A stretch of 64,000 nt of DNA from Pseudomonadota bacterium. Lineage in GTDB: Bacteria; Pseudomonadota; Gammaproteobacteria; Steroidobacterales; Steroidobacteraceae. The position numbers and the translations under genes were made by a program. The stretch covers positions 32,689 through 96,688 of the forward strand of contig JAEWAF010000023.1 of NCBI GenBank assembly GCA_023391815.1, read 5' to 3'. The notes beneath the pieces are model-generated. The model was not told the origin of the DNA, ran no database searches, and was given only the letters and a program-made list of their open reading frames with translations. This document shows positions 1-7,911 of this stretch, piece by piece (within the stretch, counting starts at the first letter, position 1; every line of letters starts with the position of its first letter).

Positions 1-334
1 ATAAATTGTCGAAGCCTTTTTGCCAGTCGCTCGCGGTCATTCGTTCGAATGAGCCCGCGGGCGGACCGCCTGTGTTGGTCACCAGAATGTCCACAGGTCC
101 ACCCAGCGCCTTCGCGGCTTGGGCGACCAACGCTTCGGAGTTGCCGGGCGTCGATACATCGCCCGCAATGCCGATCGCGCCGATCTCGGCGGCGGTCGCC
201 ATGATGCGAGCGGGATCGCGAGAAACAATCGCGACGTGCACGCCTTCCGCGATCAGTTCGCGCGCAACCGCTTTGCCCAGACCTTTGGATGCGCCGAACA
301 CGAGCGCGCGACGCCCGGATAGTTTCAGATCCAT
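1..334 (-). CDS. SDR family oxidoreductase, truncated by the window edge
   Basis: Only the first 111 or so codons of a short-chain dehydrogenase are present; the rest lies left of position 1. The N-terminus reads MDLKLSGRRALVFGASKGLG, which contains the GxxxGxG NAD(P)-binding turn of a Rossmann fold. Further on there are a GDVS stretch and LVTNTGGPPAG, where classical SDRs have NNAG. The TNTGGP variant occurs in 3-oxoacyl-ACP-reductase-like SDRs. The catalytic Ser/Tyr/Lys region is outside the window, so the substrate cannot be judged. It lies 16 bases downstream of a DUF1330 gene on the same strand and is probably cotranscribed with it. Confidence 0.88.
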   Translation of the reverse strand, partial: MDLKLSGRRALVFGASKGLGKAVARELIAEGVHVAIVSRDPARIMATAAEIGAIGIAGDVSTPGNSEALVAQAAKALGGPVDILVTNTGGPPAGSFERMTASDWQKGFDNL

Positions 335-350
335 GATCGAAGACCTTTGC

Positions 351-671
351 TCAGACTCGCGGGTCGGGCGCAACCTGGTCGGGCCGACCTTCCTGAAGAA
401 TCATTCGACCGTTCGTGGTCGCCGCGCGCCGGAACTCGGACAGACGTTGATACTCTGGATCGTTGTACCAGGCTTCCGCCGAGGCGCGGTCTGGAAACTC
501 CAGGATCACCATGCGCTCGCCGAAGGTCTCGCCTTCGGACGTGGTCACCTGGTCGCCGCGGGTCAGAAAACGGCCACCGTACTTTCTCAACGTCTGCGGC
601 GTGTGATCGGAGTACTTTCGAAAGGTCACCGGATCGTGAACCTTCATCGTGCAGATCATGTAAGCGGCCAT
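351..671 (-). CDS. DUF1330 family protein
   Basis: This 106-residue protein has the compact alpha/beta ferredoxin-like fold of DUF1330 (dimeric alpha-beta barrel superfamily). It shows the family hallmarks: an opening MAAYMICTMKVHDP, a central FGERMVILEFPDRASAEAWY segment and the following YNDPEYQ. Members are small cytosolic proteins often linked to antibiotic-monooxygenase-like folds, but no reaction is established. It lies just upstream of the truncated SDR in the same direction, so the two probably form an operon. The start is the first ATG in the frame and gives the normal family length. Confidence 0.85.
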   Translation of the reverse strand: MAAYMICTMKVHDPVTFRKYSDHTPQTLRKYGGRFLTRGDQVTTSEGETFGERMVILEFPDRASAEAWYNDPEYQRLSEFRRAATTNGRMILQEGRPDQVAPDPRV

Positions 672-786
672 CTCGCGTCTCCTCGATTGGCCGATGCAGT
701 GTACTGCGCGGCAAGCAGAAATTTTTCCTAAATGGCCTGTGCTACAGTTTCCGGCACGCTGTCAACGCCCGGTGTCGAGGTTGCAA

Positions 787-1581
787 ATGCACGCCAGCCA
801 GGTTCGTGCGATCGTCGATCGATTGGAAGACCACGTCCGGAGCCGTACCCGCTTCCAGCTCTATCGCATCGACAATCGCCCCGCGACCCTCGATGACGCG
901 TACGCCATTCAAGCCGAAATTCTGAGCCGAGCGCTCCGCGACGGCACCGATAGCATCGCCGGTTACAAGGTGGGGCTCACCACCGGGAAGATGCAACAGT
1001 TCTGTGGCGTGGCCGAGCCGATCGCAGGCCGCGTTCTCAAGAGCGGTGTCCACAAGGACGGCGCAACGCTGCGTAAATCGGACTTCCATCGGTTGGGCAT
1101 CGAGAGCGAGCTCGCTTTGCGCATCGGCAAGGAGATTCCAGCGCTTCGACCGGACACGAGCGCGCAAGAGTTGCTCGGCTACGTCGATGCAATCGCGGCC
1201 GCCTTCGAAGTCATCGACGACCGCGACGCCGACTACAGCCACCTCGAAGCCAGCTCGATCGCCGCTGAGAACAGCTGGAACAAAGGCATCGTGCTCGGCG
1301 AGCCCGTGTCGCCCGCCGCTTTCGGCGACCTGCGTGGCCTGGAGGGGCGGCTGCTCGTCAACGGTTCGCAGGTCGCGACCGGCTCCAGCAGCGACGTGTT
1401 GTCCGGCCCACTCTTCATCCTCGCCTGGATTGCCGGTTTCGCTCGCGAGGCCGGCGAAGCGCTTCGTCCAGGCCAGTGGATCATGACCGGCTCGATCATC
1501 CCGACGAAGTTCGCCGTCGAAGGCGAGACGTATTCTTTTCAGCTCGCCACGCTGCCGGCGGTGACGGTCAAGATCAGCTGA
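787..1581 (+). CDS. 2-keto-4-pentenoate hydratase family protein
   Basis: The protein is 264 residues from the ATG at 787. An in-frame ATG at 694 would add 31 residues that do not resemble the family, so the later start is preferred. The sequence fits the fumarylacetoacetate hydrolase/MhpD fold: it has GYKVGLTTGKMQQFCG near residue 60, IESELALRIGKEIP with acidic metal ligands, and a C-terminal GQWIMTGSIIPT segment. Family members hydrate 2-oxopent-4-enoate or decarboxylate 4-oxalocrotonate in meta-cleavage pathways. No meta-cleavage partners are nearby, so the true substrate is open. Confidence 0.85.
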   Translation: MHASQVRAIVDRLEDHVRSRTRFQLYRIDNRPATLDDAYAIQAEILSRALRDGTDSIAGYKVGLTTGKMQQFCGVAEPIAGRVLKSGVHKDGATLRKSDFHRLGIESELALRIGKEIPALRPDTSAQELLGYVDAIAAAFEVIDDRDADYSHLEASSIAAENSWNKGIVLGEPVSPAAFGDLRGLEGRLLVNGSQVATGSSSDVLSGPLFILAWIAGFAREAGEALRPGQWIMTGSIIPTKFAVEGETYSFQLATLPAVTVKIS

Positions 1582-1710
1582 CGCCGCGCTCATTCAAGCT
1601 CGACTCGCCGACCATCGCGCGGATTGCGCGGTCACGCTCCCGGACATGGAAGTCTGTCACGACGCCCTAATCTCCCGCGTCTAAGTAACTACTGCTCCGA
1701 GGAGAGGGAT

Positions 1711-2031
1711 ATGGCTTGGGTACTGCTCGTCATCGCGGGACTGTGCGAGATCGTCTGGGCCACGGGCCTCAAACATACCGAGGGCTTCACCCGCTTCTGG
1801 CCGAGCGTCATCACGATTGCCGCCATGGTCGTGAGCATCGTGCTGCTCGGAATTGCGATGAAATCGCTGCCAGTGGGGACCTCCTATGCGGTGTGGGTGG
1901 GTATCGGCGCGGTCGGAACAGCGCTGATGGGCATCCTGCTGCTGGGTGAACCCGCGACCGCCAGTCGTCTAGGCAGCCTCGCATTGATCGTCGCCGGCAT
2001 CATTGGCCTGAAGCTGGCGACGCCCACCTGA
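1711..2031 (+). CDS. sugE: SMR family exporter of the SugE/Gdx type
   Basis: This is a 106-residue small multidrug resistance protein with four predicted membrane helices. Glu13 in helix 1 is the proton and substrate site of the family. The stretch CEIVWATGLKHTEGF is typical of the SugE (guanidinium exporter, Gdx) branch rather than the EmrE branch. A strong ribosome-binding site, GAGGAGAGGG, lies just before the ATG at 1711. Such proteins work as antiparallel dimers in the inner membrane. A guanidine riboswitch often precedes gdx genes, but I could not recognise one in the 129 bases upstream. Confidence 0.9.
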   Translation: MAWVLLVIAGLCEIVWATGLKHTEGFTRFWPSVITIAAMVVSIVLLGIAMKSLPVGTSYAVWVGIGAVGTALMGILLLGEPATASRLGSLALIVAGIIGLKLATPT

Positions 2032-2119
2032 ACCGACGCCGGTCGCCCTTCACGCGAGTTGATTTATCTGGCATACATCGTGCGTTCGTCGACAGGGCAA
2101 CAACAATCCTGGAGCACCC

Positions 2120-3721
2120 GTGCGATTGCATCGATCGTTCCGCCTGGCCACGCTGGCCGCACTGCTGATCGGCTACACCTTTTGCGCGCGAGCCGCATCC
2201 ATTGACTTCGACGCGGCGACCATTGCCGACCTGAATCAAGCATTCAAGGCCGGAACGCTCTCATCGGAACAACTGGTCCAGGAATGCCTGGCGCGCATCG
2301 AGGCCTATGACAACAACGGGCCGAAGCTCAACGCGGTGATTACGCTGAATCCGAAAGCGCTCGAGATCGCCCGCGCGCTCGATGCCGAACGTAAGAGCAA
2401 AGGCCCGCGCTCACCGTTGCATGGCGTGCCGGTGCTGTTGAAAGACAACTACGACACTTTCGATATGCCGACCACCGGCGGCTCGGTGATGCTGGAGAAC
2501 TGGGTGCCGCCCGACGATGCGTTCGTCGTCAAGAAGCTTCGCGATGCCGGAGCAATCATTCTCGGCAAACTCAACCTTTCCGAGTTCGCCTCGGGGGCCG
2601 CACACAGTTCGCTCCGTGGCCAGACGCGTAATCCGCACGATCCCACGCGTACGCCCTCAGGCTCGTCCGGCGGAACAGGCGCGGCCATCGCGGCCGCTTA
2701 TGCGCCGCTCGGGCTGGGAACAGATACAGGCGGCTCCATTCGCGGGCCCGCAACGTCCAACGGCATCGTGGGTCTGAAGCCCACCCATGGATTGATGAGC
2801 CGCGACGGCATCATCCCACTGTCGCTCACGTTCGATACCGGTGGCCCGATGGCACGGAGTGTCTATGACGTCGCCGTGTCCCTCGGCGTCATGACGGGCG
2901 TCGATCCCGCCGATCCGGCCACTCAAAAGAGCAAAGGAAAGTTCGCCACCGACTACACGCGGTTTCTCAAAGCGGATGCCTTGAAAGGCGCACGCATCGG
3001 CATCGCACGAGACTTCCTCGGCGCCGACCCGGACGTCGATTGGGTGATCGAATCGGCGCTCGAGTCGATGCGCAAGGCCGGTGCGACGGTCGTCGATGTG
3101 CGCTATCCGAAGTGGCTTCTCGACAGTAAAGAGGAGTTTTACGCCGCGGTCCGCCGTCCGGAGTTTGCGGTTCAGATCGGCACCTATCTTGCGGCCACCG
3201 GGCCAGGCTTTCCCAAGACGCTCGATGAGTTGATCGCCCGCTCGAACGACGTGAGATCGCTGCGGGCCGGCGGCGGGGGCCCGAATCCCGTGCGCTGGTC
3301 GCTCTTCAAGAAAGAAGCCGAGGCCGGCAAGCTGGATGACTATCGTTATCTGTCCGTGCGCGATCACGCGCTGCCGATGGTGCGAATGGTTGTCGAGGGC
3401 ATCCTCGCCGCCGAGAAACTCGACGCCATCGTCTATCCGACCTCGCCCCGCCGCCCCGCTTTGATCGCGGAGACACCCACCGTTCCCGAAGCCAACTCAG
3501 CGGTGAACATCGCGAACCTCACCGGCTTTCCCGATTTGATCGTCCCCGCCGGCTTCACGACGGACGATCTGCCCGTCGGCATCTCCTTCTTCGGCCCGGC
3601 CTTCAGCGAACCGAAGTTGTTGGCGCTCGGCTATAGCTTCGAACAGGCAACGCGCGTGCGCCGCCTCCCCGCGCACACGCCGGCGTTACCGAATCAGGCG
3701 ATCATCGTTGAATCGGAATGA
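2120..3721 (+). CDS. exported amidase (amidase signature family)
   Basis: This 533-residue protein starts with GTG at 2120, preceded by GGAG. It carries an N-terminal signal peptide of about 25 residues ending near CARAAS. The amidase-signature catalytic triad is visible: Lys108 in GVPVLLKDN, the cis-Ser around 182 in the GSSGG motif, and the nucleophile Ser206 in TDTGGSIRGP. It should hydrolyse a carboxamide, and the signal peptide places it in the periplasm. Closest by general layout are periplasmic amidases related to AtzF and peptide amidase. The specific amide is unknown. The AraC-type gene follows 24 bases later. Confidence 0.92.
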   Translation: MRLHRSFRLATLAALLIGYTFCARAASIDFDAATIADLNQAFKAGTLSSEQLVQECLARIEAYDNNGPKLNAVITLNPKALEIARALDAERKSKGPRSPLHGVPVLLKDNYDTFDMPTTGGSVMLENWVPPDDAFVVKKLRDAGAIILGKLNLSEFASGAAHSSLRGQTRNPHDPTRTPSGSSGGTGAAIAAAYAPLGLGTDTGGSIRGPATSNGIVGLKPTHGLMSRDGIIPLSLTFDTGGPMARSVYDVAVSLGVMTGVDPADPATQKSKGKFATDYTRFLKADALKGARIGIARDFLGADPDVDWVIESALESMRKAGATVVDVRYPKWLLDSKEEFYAAVRRPEFAVQIGTYLAATGPGFPKTLDELIARSNDVRSLRAGGGGPNPVRWSLFKKEAEAGKLDDYRYLSVRDHALPMVRMVVEGILAAEKLDAIVYPTSPRRPALIAETPTVPEANSAVNIANLTGFPDLIVPAGFTTDDLPVGISFFGPAFSEPKLLALGYSFEQATRVRRLPAHTPALPNQAIIVESE

Positions 3722-3745
3722 CCTGCTTCGTTCAAGGACGACTCG

Positions 3746-4429
3746 ATGCGGAAATGGATCAGTCATCACAGCGCCAGTGAACGGATGCCCCGGCACCGCC
3801 ATGCCGATGCGTACGCGGCCATCGTCCTGGCGGGCGGCTACATCGAGGCCGGAGATCACGGGCGGATGCGCGTGCAACCCGGCGATGTCGTGATCCATCA
3901 CGCGCACGAAGCGCACCAGGATCACTTCTCGAAGACCGGGGCCGTCGTGCTGAACCTCCCGTCCATCGAAGGACTCGATGCGATGACCGGGCGCGTGCCC
4001 GATCCCGATGTGATCGCACGACTGTCCGAACGTGACATCGTCGGCGCGATCGCGCTGTTGAAAGAAACAATCCAGCCGCGCGATATGCGACTGCTCGACT
4101 GGCCAGATCAACTTGCCGCCGCGCTCGCGTCGACCCTCGAGTTCAGCATCGAGCAGTGGGCCGCCCAAATGCGCCTGGCGCCCCAGTCGATCAGTCGAGG
4201 CTTTCGCCAGGCATATGGCGTCAGCCCCAAACGTTACCGATTGGAACAACGTACCTTGCGCGCGATTAGCAACCTGCGCACCTGGACCGGCAGCCTGGCC
4301 GATCTGGCGGCCGAGTCAGGCTTCGCGGACCAATCGCACTTGACCCGCGCGATCGTGGCGTTGACCGGTCTCGCTCCGAGCCGCCTGAAAGTTAAGTCCG
4401 TTCAAGAGGAATACAGCGCGCATCGTTAG
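3746..4429 (+). CDS. AraC family transcriptional regulator
   Basis: The protein has 227 residues. The N-terminal half is a small cupin-like sensor region (RHRHADAYAAIVLAGGYIE, then VQPGDVVIHHAHEAHQD), rich in histidines as in AraC-binding cupins. The C-terminal half is a double helix-turn-helix AraC DNA-binding domain, with SISRGFRQAYGVSPKRYRLE as the first recognition segment and LADLAAESGFADQSHLTRA as the second. It probably regulates the amidase just upstream or the exported protein just downstream, which begins 11 bases after its stop codon. Confidence 0.9.
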   Translation: MRKWISHHSASERMPRHRHADAYAAIVLAGGYIEAGDHGRMRVQPGDVVIHHAHEAHQDHFSKTGAVVLNLPSIEGLDAMTGRVPDPDVIARLSERDIVGAIALLKETIQPRDMRLLDWPDQLAAALASTLEFSIEQWAAQMRLAPQSISRGFRQAYGVSPKRYRLEQRTLRAISNLRTWTGSLADLAAESGFADQSHLTRAIVALTGLAPSRLKVKSVQEEYSAHR

Positions 4430-4439
4430 ATTGCGCGAC

Positions 4440-5600
4440 ATGAATCGCCGATCCTTTCTCAGTATCGCACTCACGGCTCTCGCCGCCCTTCCGCTCCGTC
4501 ATGCCCTCGCGGCTGGAGCGGCCACGCCGAATAAAACACGCTGGCAAGTCCGCACGTCCGAAGGGTTCGATGCGCTTGCCTTTCTCGGACCGCTGTCGGG
4601 CGAGGCGTTATATACAAAATATTACGGTGATGACGCCGCGGCGTTCGCCAAACGTCTGCCCACCGCGGTCGTCGAAGATATTGCGAAGTTGTGGAGTGAA
4701 GCGAACGCTTCCGGCTTCGGCCTGCTCGGCCCGAACCTGTCCGTCTTGCTTTCCACGAACGGCAACGATGCGAGTATCGAAACCATCTTGGCGGCGCTCG
4801 CGGCGCGCGAGGAGCGCGTTCGCCCGAGCTACCAAGCAAGCCCGTACTGGGACGAGGCGAACTGGAAATGGTTCGACAACGCCGCGCCTCGACTCCTCAC
4901 CGTCTTCACCGCCATGCGCGACGCGGGCTTTGCGGCGTTTCGCAATGAACGCGTCGGCTCCGCCTTGTCGACGCGGGTGACCGAGCTGCGAAACCAGCTG
5001 AACAATTTCGACGTCATCACCTGGCATGAAAAGCTGACCGGCCGAACGTTCGACCCGACCATCGAGATCGTGCTGCTCCAGTTCTCCAAACCTCACGGCA
5101 TCAAGGTTCAGGGACAAACGTTTCTTCAGGCGTCCGACTATGACGTGGCGACGACGGTGCGCATTGCCGCTCACGAGATGTTGCATCCTCCTGTCGTCAT
5201 GGACGGCCCCGCCGCAACCGGCGCCTTGGCCGTTCTGAAACGCGACGCGCTCATCATGAAGATCGTGCGCGAGCACGATCCGCGCTGGGGATACACGTCA
5301 CTCGAAGGCGTGCTGAATGAAGACCTGGCGCAAGCACTGGATCAACTCATCAGCGAAGCCCTCGGCGTCGGCCGCAACCCCGCGGATCGTTGGCGAAAGT
5401 CGGATGACGGCATGCACGTCCTGGCCGCCGCCTTCTACGGCATGTTGCGACAGGATCGCTGGGTCGAGACCGGCGGATCTTTAGAAACATGGCTGGCCAA
5501 AGCCGTCAGCCAGGGCCGGCTCGCTCCGGAGAAATTGCACCCTGTGGCGGCACGTGTGCTGGAACGGCCGGTGGATAGGCTTTGGCCGCTGGCAAAATGA
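4440..5600 (+). CDS. exported protein with HExxH zinc-protease motif
   Basis: The 386-residue product begins at the ATG at 4440; a TTG three codons earlier is less likely. The N-terminus MNRRSFLSIALTALAALPLR is a Sec or Tat-like signal peptide. The mature part contains H245-E-M-L-H249, a perfect HExxH zinc-binding motif set in an amphipathic helix (VRIAAHEMLHP). Acidic residues about 45-60 positions later (EGVLNEDLAQALDQLISE) could give the third ligand of a gluzincin metallopeptidase. I do not recognise the family; the rest is helix-rich. It lies 11 bases after the AraC gene, so joint expression is likely. The protease assignment is inference from one motif. Confidence 0.75.
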   Translation: MNRRSFLSIALTALAALPLRHALAAGAATPNKTRWQVRTSEGFDALAFLGPLSGEALYTKYYGDDAAAFAKRLPTAVVEDIAKLWSEANASGFGLLGPNLSVLLSTNGNDASIETILAALAAREERVRPSYQASPYWDEANWKWFDNAAPRLLTVFTAMRDAGFAAFRNERVGSALSTRVTELRNQLNNFDVITWHEKLTGRTFDPTIEIVLLQFSKPHGIKVQGQTFLQASDYDVATTVRIAAHEMLHPPVVMDGPAATGALAVLKRDALIMKIVREHDPRWGYTSLEGVLNEDLAQALDQLISEALGVGRNPADRWRKSDDGMHVLAAAFYGMLRQDRWVETGGSLETWLAKAVSQGRLAPEKLHPVAARVLERPVDRLWPLAK

Positions 5601-5756
5601 GCGGCTTGGGCGTCGCGCCCTGAGGCGCCAATGCACGCAACGGCTAATATACTGACCGTCAGACTCGAGAAGCACAATGAAGCGCGACCCGGGGTGTCAG
5701 TGATAGATGGAATGTGCAGGCTGCGGCGTCTTTCGGAAACTTGTTAGGCGAACAGA

Positions 5757-5987
5757 ATGGGAATCCGATTTGCGGATGGCGAAGAGTATTTGCGGATGTA
5801 TCCGCGCTTGCTGAAATGGATCAACGTTTGTACGGCATGTGGCGCAAAGGGCTACAAACCAGAAATGCCGCCCAATAATGACCCGAAATTCAGCGGTCAG
5901 AATCTGCGCCGATATTTCAAGCCACTTGCACTGAATGAACTAGGTCGTTGCGAGCAATGTGCGCTATACGGCGACAAACAGACATGA
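5757..5987 (+). CDS. small putative zinc-ribbon protein
   Basis: This 76-residue protein has two CxxC pairs: CTAC near residue 25 and CEQC near residue 68. Together they could bind one zinc ion. Between them lie KGYKPEMPP and LRRYFKPLALNELG, a layout seen in small uncharacterised proteobacterial proteins. An AGG sits eight bases before the ATG. Base composition of the gene and its flanks (about 5,640-6,130) is visibly lower in GC than the neighbouring genes, which suggests separate acquisition. The function is unknown. Confidence 0.55.
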   Translation: MGIRFADGEEYLRMYPRLLKWINVCTACGAKGYKPEMPPNNDPKFSGQNLRRYFKPLALNELGRCEQCALYGDKQT

Positions 5988-6133
5988 CGCCGGCATCGAT
6001 GTGCGCGCTACTAAGGGAGGAATGTAGCAACTCGGGCGCAATACCATCGGCGTTTTTGCGCGCCAGGTCGCATACCCTTGCGCCAGAACAAATCGACAAC
6101 AGCAGGACTTCGCTGCAGTCCGCTTCCGACTCT

Positions 6134-6637
6134 CTAGTGCGCGGCGAGCTTTTTCATGGACACCACATGCGCCACCAACTGATCGAGCGCGATCTCGGTT
6201 CCCTGCTGCCAACCCGACGATTTGTTCTTTTCCAAGTCCGCTTCATCCCGGTGCAGCGCTGTAAAGACGTAGCGAGTTCCGGTTCCGACGGATTCCAGGG
6301 TGACGATGGCGGTGATCGGAATGTCGTCGAAGACGGCGGGGCGATAGCCGGGAAATAACATCGAGGTCCAGCTGAGCCGCTGCATCGGGACGACTTCGAG
6401 GAAACAGCCGAGATTGGGAAACACCTGACCATCTGCTCCAGCAATGTCGATGCTGAACATGCCGCCGGGACGCACCTCCAGCTCGCAGTTGGCGACCGCG
6501 CCCCAAGCCTTGGGCATGTACCACTCCTTGAGGTGTTCCGGTTTGGTCAACGCTTCCCACACCAGATGCTTGGGAGCGTCGATAAAACGTTCCAGAACCA
6601 GATCCAGTTTCGGATCGATCTTGAAGTGCTTGCTCAT
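6134..6637 (-). CDS. SRPBCC/AHSA1 domain protein
   Basis: The 167-residue protein matches the Activator of Hsp90 ATPase 1-like (SRPBCC fold) family. It has LVLERFIDAPKHLVWEALT at the start, WGAVANCELEVRPGGMF in the middle and a C-terminal GWQQGTEIALDQLVAHV helix. The chosen ATG at 6637 overlaps the stop codon of the upstream ArsR gene by four bases (ATGA). ArsR-AHSA1 pairs of this kind are common in proteobacteria. The SRPBCC protein probably binds a hydrophobic ligand, which is unknown. Confidence 0.9.
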   Translation of the reverse strand: MSKHFKIDPKLDLVLERFIDAPKHLVWEALTKPEHLKEWYMPKAWGAVANCELEVRPGGMFSIDIAGADGQVFPNLGCFLEVVPMQRLSWTSMLFPGYRPAVFDDIPITAIVTLESVGTGTRYVFTALHRDEADLEKNKSSGWQQGTEIALDQLVAHVVSMKKLAAH

Positions 6638-6981
6638 GACTTCGATTCCGTTTCCTTGAGTCGTTTGACGTAGTTGTCGAACCGGTCGAGGCGGGCTTCC
6701 CACAACCGACGCTGCCCGGACAGCCAATCCTCGGCGACCTTGAAACGCTCGGGTATGAGCTCATAGGTTCGCACCCGGCCGCACTTCTTCGACTTCACGA
6801 GCCGGCTCTGTTCGAGCACCGAAAGGTGCTGCACGAACGAGGGAAGTTTCATGTCGAATGGCGCGGCCAGCTCGCTCACCGTCGCCGGCCCGGACGACAG
6901 CTGCTCGAGCACTTTCCGCCGGGTCGAATTGGACAAAGCATAGAAAACATCGTCAGCGACCGCGGATTGAGCCATTGCCAC
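6634..6981 (-). CDS. ArsR family transcriptional regulator
   Basis: This 115-residue winged-helix protein contains VFYALSNSTRRKVLEQLSSG, a segment ending ATVSELAAPFDMKLPSFVQH, and the wing KKCGRVRTYELIPERF. There are no cysteine pairs in the metal-sensing alpha-3 or alpha-5 positions, so it is unlikely to sense arsenic. It belongs to the ArsR subgroup paired with AHSA1 proteins, and the overlap with the downstream gene shows translational coupling. A second in-frame ATG two codons in is an equally possible start. It probably represses its own operon. Confidence 0.9.
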   Translation of the reverse strand: MAMAQSAVADDVFYALSNSTRRKVLEQLSSGPATVSELAAPFDMKLPSFVQHLSVLEQSRLVKSKKCGRVRTYELIPERFKVAEDWLSGQRRLWEARLDRFDNYVKRLKETESKS

Positions 6982-7129
6982 ACCAGCCGATGGGGTTGGA
7001 AGAGAGTCTATCGTCGAATCGAAACTAAGGTCAATCCCTAACTATTTTTTGTCGATTCAACACAGAGATCGAGCACGCAACGGATCGGCAGTACCCTGGC
7101 GTCACGCAACCGAGCATCTCACACCCACC

Positions 7130-7702
7130 TCAAGCACCCGCGGCAGACTCACCCTTCTGTACGTCGTAACGCAATTCCGCCATCCCCGATCCCATTTGAC
7201 GAACAGACGTGAGGCGTAGAACCGGGCTGCGCACTCTGCGAGGGAAGAGCGGCTTGCCGCGGGCTAGCGTGCACGAGCCGATCTGAAGAATGAGTTGATC
7301 GAGCAGTCCGCAATCGTGGAACTGGCCGGCAAGATCTCCGCCCCCGACGATCCACAGGTTCTTGGCACCGGCGGCAGCTCGCATCTCGGCATGCGCCTGG
7401 CGAACATCTCCGCTGGTGAAGCGAATGTTCGCTCCCGCCAATGCAGGGAGCTTGCGAGTAGTGAATATCCAAGCGGGTTGGCTATAAGGCCAGGCGGAAC
7501 CCGCCTGCGCGGCCACCTTGTCCGCGTTCCTGAGCATCCATTCATAGGTCGACGATCCCATCGCCAAAGCGCCCACGCCCGAGATGAAGTCCGGATAGCT
7601 GGAGTCGTTCAAATCACCGAGCGAAAACAGCCAATCGAGCGAGTCGTCCTCGGTCGCAATGAAGCCGTCGAGCGTGGTTGCCGCGTAGTAGATAGTTTTC
7701 AT
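7130..7702 (-). CDS. dihydrofolate-reductase-like (RibD C-terminal) protein
   Basis: The 190-residue protein starts at the ATG at 7702 with MKTIYYAATTLDGFIATEDD, the usual opening of the RibD-C/YyaP/YwjB group. It continues with GALAMGSSTYEWML, then KNLWIVGGGDLAGQF (the NADPH-binding segment) and ends with a strand pair near LRYDVQKG. Members use NADPH, but in this stand-alone branch the substrate is usually not known and it is not a housekeeping folA. The gene is divergent from the LigD-polymerase gene, with about 210 bases between them. Confidence 0.88.
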   Translation of the reverse strand: MKTIYYAATTLDGFIATEDDSLDWLFSLGDLNDSSYPDFISGVGALAMGSSTYEWMLRNADKVAAQAGSAWPYSQPAWIFTTRKLPALAGANIRFTSGDVRQAHAEMRAAAGAKNLWIVGGGDLAGQFHDCGLLDQLILQIGSCTLARGKPLFPRRVRSPVLRLTSVRQMGSGMAELRYDVQKGESAAGA

Positions 7703-7911
7703 GCCGTGAGGGTTCTCCAATGACGGATCGTGCGGACCAGCGCGCGATCGAACCGGCATCCATGATATCGCTCGGTCGTTGACATCGGCCGTCATGGAAT
7801 CGAGCGTATCGGTCCCGAGCAGATGACTCGCTCGACGTCTTTGCAGGGAACCTGCCGGCGGCACCGTCGTTGCATCTGTATCGCACAGGGGCGATGCAGG
7901 GCTGATCGTGT

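Noticed and set aside
1582..1710. Guanidine riboswitch upstream of the SugE-type gene
   Set aside because: None of the conserved loops or paired elements of the three guanidine riboswitch classes could be identified in this stretch.
5743..5749. GTTAGGC as part of an integron attC site
   Set aside because: No matching partner arm or second core site could be found around the small zinc-ribbon gene, so only a seven-base resemblance remains.
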